Shown here: in pieces, positions 63,721 to 64,000 of the stretch
Position numbering within the stretch: position 1 is the first letter of the stretch
Layout: every line of letters starts with the position of its first letter
DNA from: Flavobacterium chryseum
GTDB lineage: Bacteria > Bacteroidota > Bacteroidia > Flavobacteriales > Flavobacteriaceae
Length of the DNA stretch: 64,000 nt
Reading direction: 5' to 3'
Assembly (NCBI RefSeq): GCF_004362015.1
Contig: NZ_SNWW01000001.1
Span: 545,288-609,287, forward strand
The notes under the pieces: generated by a model
Seen by the model: only the letters and a program-made list of their open reading frames with translations
What the model was told of the DNA's origin: nothing
The model's database searches: none
Translations under genes and position numbers: made by a program

Positions 63721-63758
63721 AACTCCTAAAGATGAAATTCATTTTAGGAGTTTTTTTT
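63721..63758. terminator. Bidirectional terminator at the right end
   Basis: AACTCCTAAA pairs with TTTAGGAGTT over a short loop, followed by eight T residues. It overlaps the stop codon of the convergent gene. Confidence 0.88.
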
Positions 63759-64000
63759 ATAAAAGCCTTTTTCTATTCACTTCTAGTAATTCAAGCGTTC
63801 GAATCTTGAGACTTTCTGGTTCCAGAATTGTAGCGTAATCGCCAAACATTAAGAACCAACGCGGAAAACCATTTTGGATATCACGGCACATAAATGTCAT
63901 TTCTATTTGCCCGTCTGTTTCTTTTTCAGATACATAACCATGATGTTTTCTTTCGAATTCAAGATAACGAACAATCCTTTTGTCAATTAAAAGCCGAACT
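63757..64000 (-). CDS. WYL-domain transcriptional regulator (C-terminal part; cut by window edge)
   Basis: The minus strand is open from the window edge to a TAA at 63759-63757, giving about 81 residues. The sequence (EMTFMCRDIQNGFPRWFLMF, then GDYATILEPESLKIRTLELL) matches the C-terminal part of YafY/WYL-domain regulators, including the GDYATILEP strand. The N-terminal helix-turn-helix lies beyond the right edge. Such proteins bind DNA and sense small ligands, often nucleotides. Confidence 0.75.
   Translation of the reverse strand, partial: VRLLIDKRIVRYLEFERKHHGYVSEKETDGQIEMTFMCRDIQNGFPRWFLMFGDYATILEPESLKIRTLELLEVNRKRLL

Overview
The window looks like a chromosomal segment of a Flavobacterium-type member of the Bacteroidota. 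The DNA is AT-rich and many genes start with TTG. Several upstream regions carry the phylum's -7 element TAnnTTTG. Several large surface proteins end in type IX secretion (T9SS) sorting domains, and there are SusC/TonB-type, DUF4270 and delta-60-repeat proteins. These lineage calls rest on recognised families and motifs, not on a database search.

Layout. 1-12.1 kb is mostly housekeeping: a partial aldo/keto reductase, then a leftward series (panC, panD, an esterase, radA, a GT51 transglycosylase and a secreted protein), and a rightward series (half-length GT5-like protein, DUF4270 lipoprotein, glmS). 12.1-16.15 kb is debris bracketed by two nearly identical 38-bp terminators: a small T9SS protein, a truncated SpvB/VCBS protein and a frameshifted fibre-like gene. 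16.4-20.8 kb holds a TonB-dependent receptor and a GDSL lipoprotein. 21-22.9 kb is atpD-atpC. 23.1-28.2 kb holds an NmrA-like protein and a biotin block (bioF, bioD, bioA, a ketoacyl synthase).

28.3-47.2 kb is an island of four giant T9SS surface proteins (1211, 1202, 1972 and 1282 aa), with recX inside it. All four share a C-terminal module. In two divergent genes this module is almost identical DNA, forming a 1819-bp inverted repeat about 11 kb apart. Two of the genes also carry recently expanded internal tandem repeats (297 and 270 bp). The island lies between the biotin block and bioB.

47.3-64 kb returns to mixed genes: a JmjC/cupin protein, bioB, a four-helix membrane protein, ribF, a T9SS metalloprotease, comF, glyS, a LytTR regulator whose receiver lacks the phospho-acceptor Asp, a small secreted protein, a TPR histidine kinase with its response regulator, thiL, a Pfk-2-like sugar kinase, a DinB-like protein and the end of a WYL regulator.

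The points most worth following up are: the inverted-repeat surface-protein island, whose inversion would swap gene halves while keeping both frames; the twin-terminator debris block; the Asp-to-Glu LytTR regulator beside a perfect 16-bp palindrome and a small secreted protein; and intergenic repeats that seem to carry hairpins or a promoter. I saw no tRNA, rRNA, CRISPR array, insertion sequence or recognisable riboswitch.
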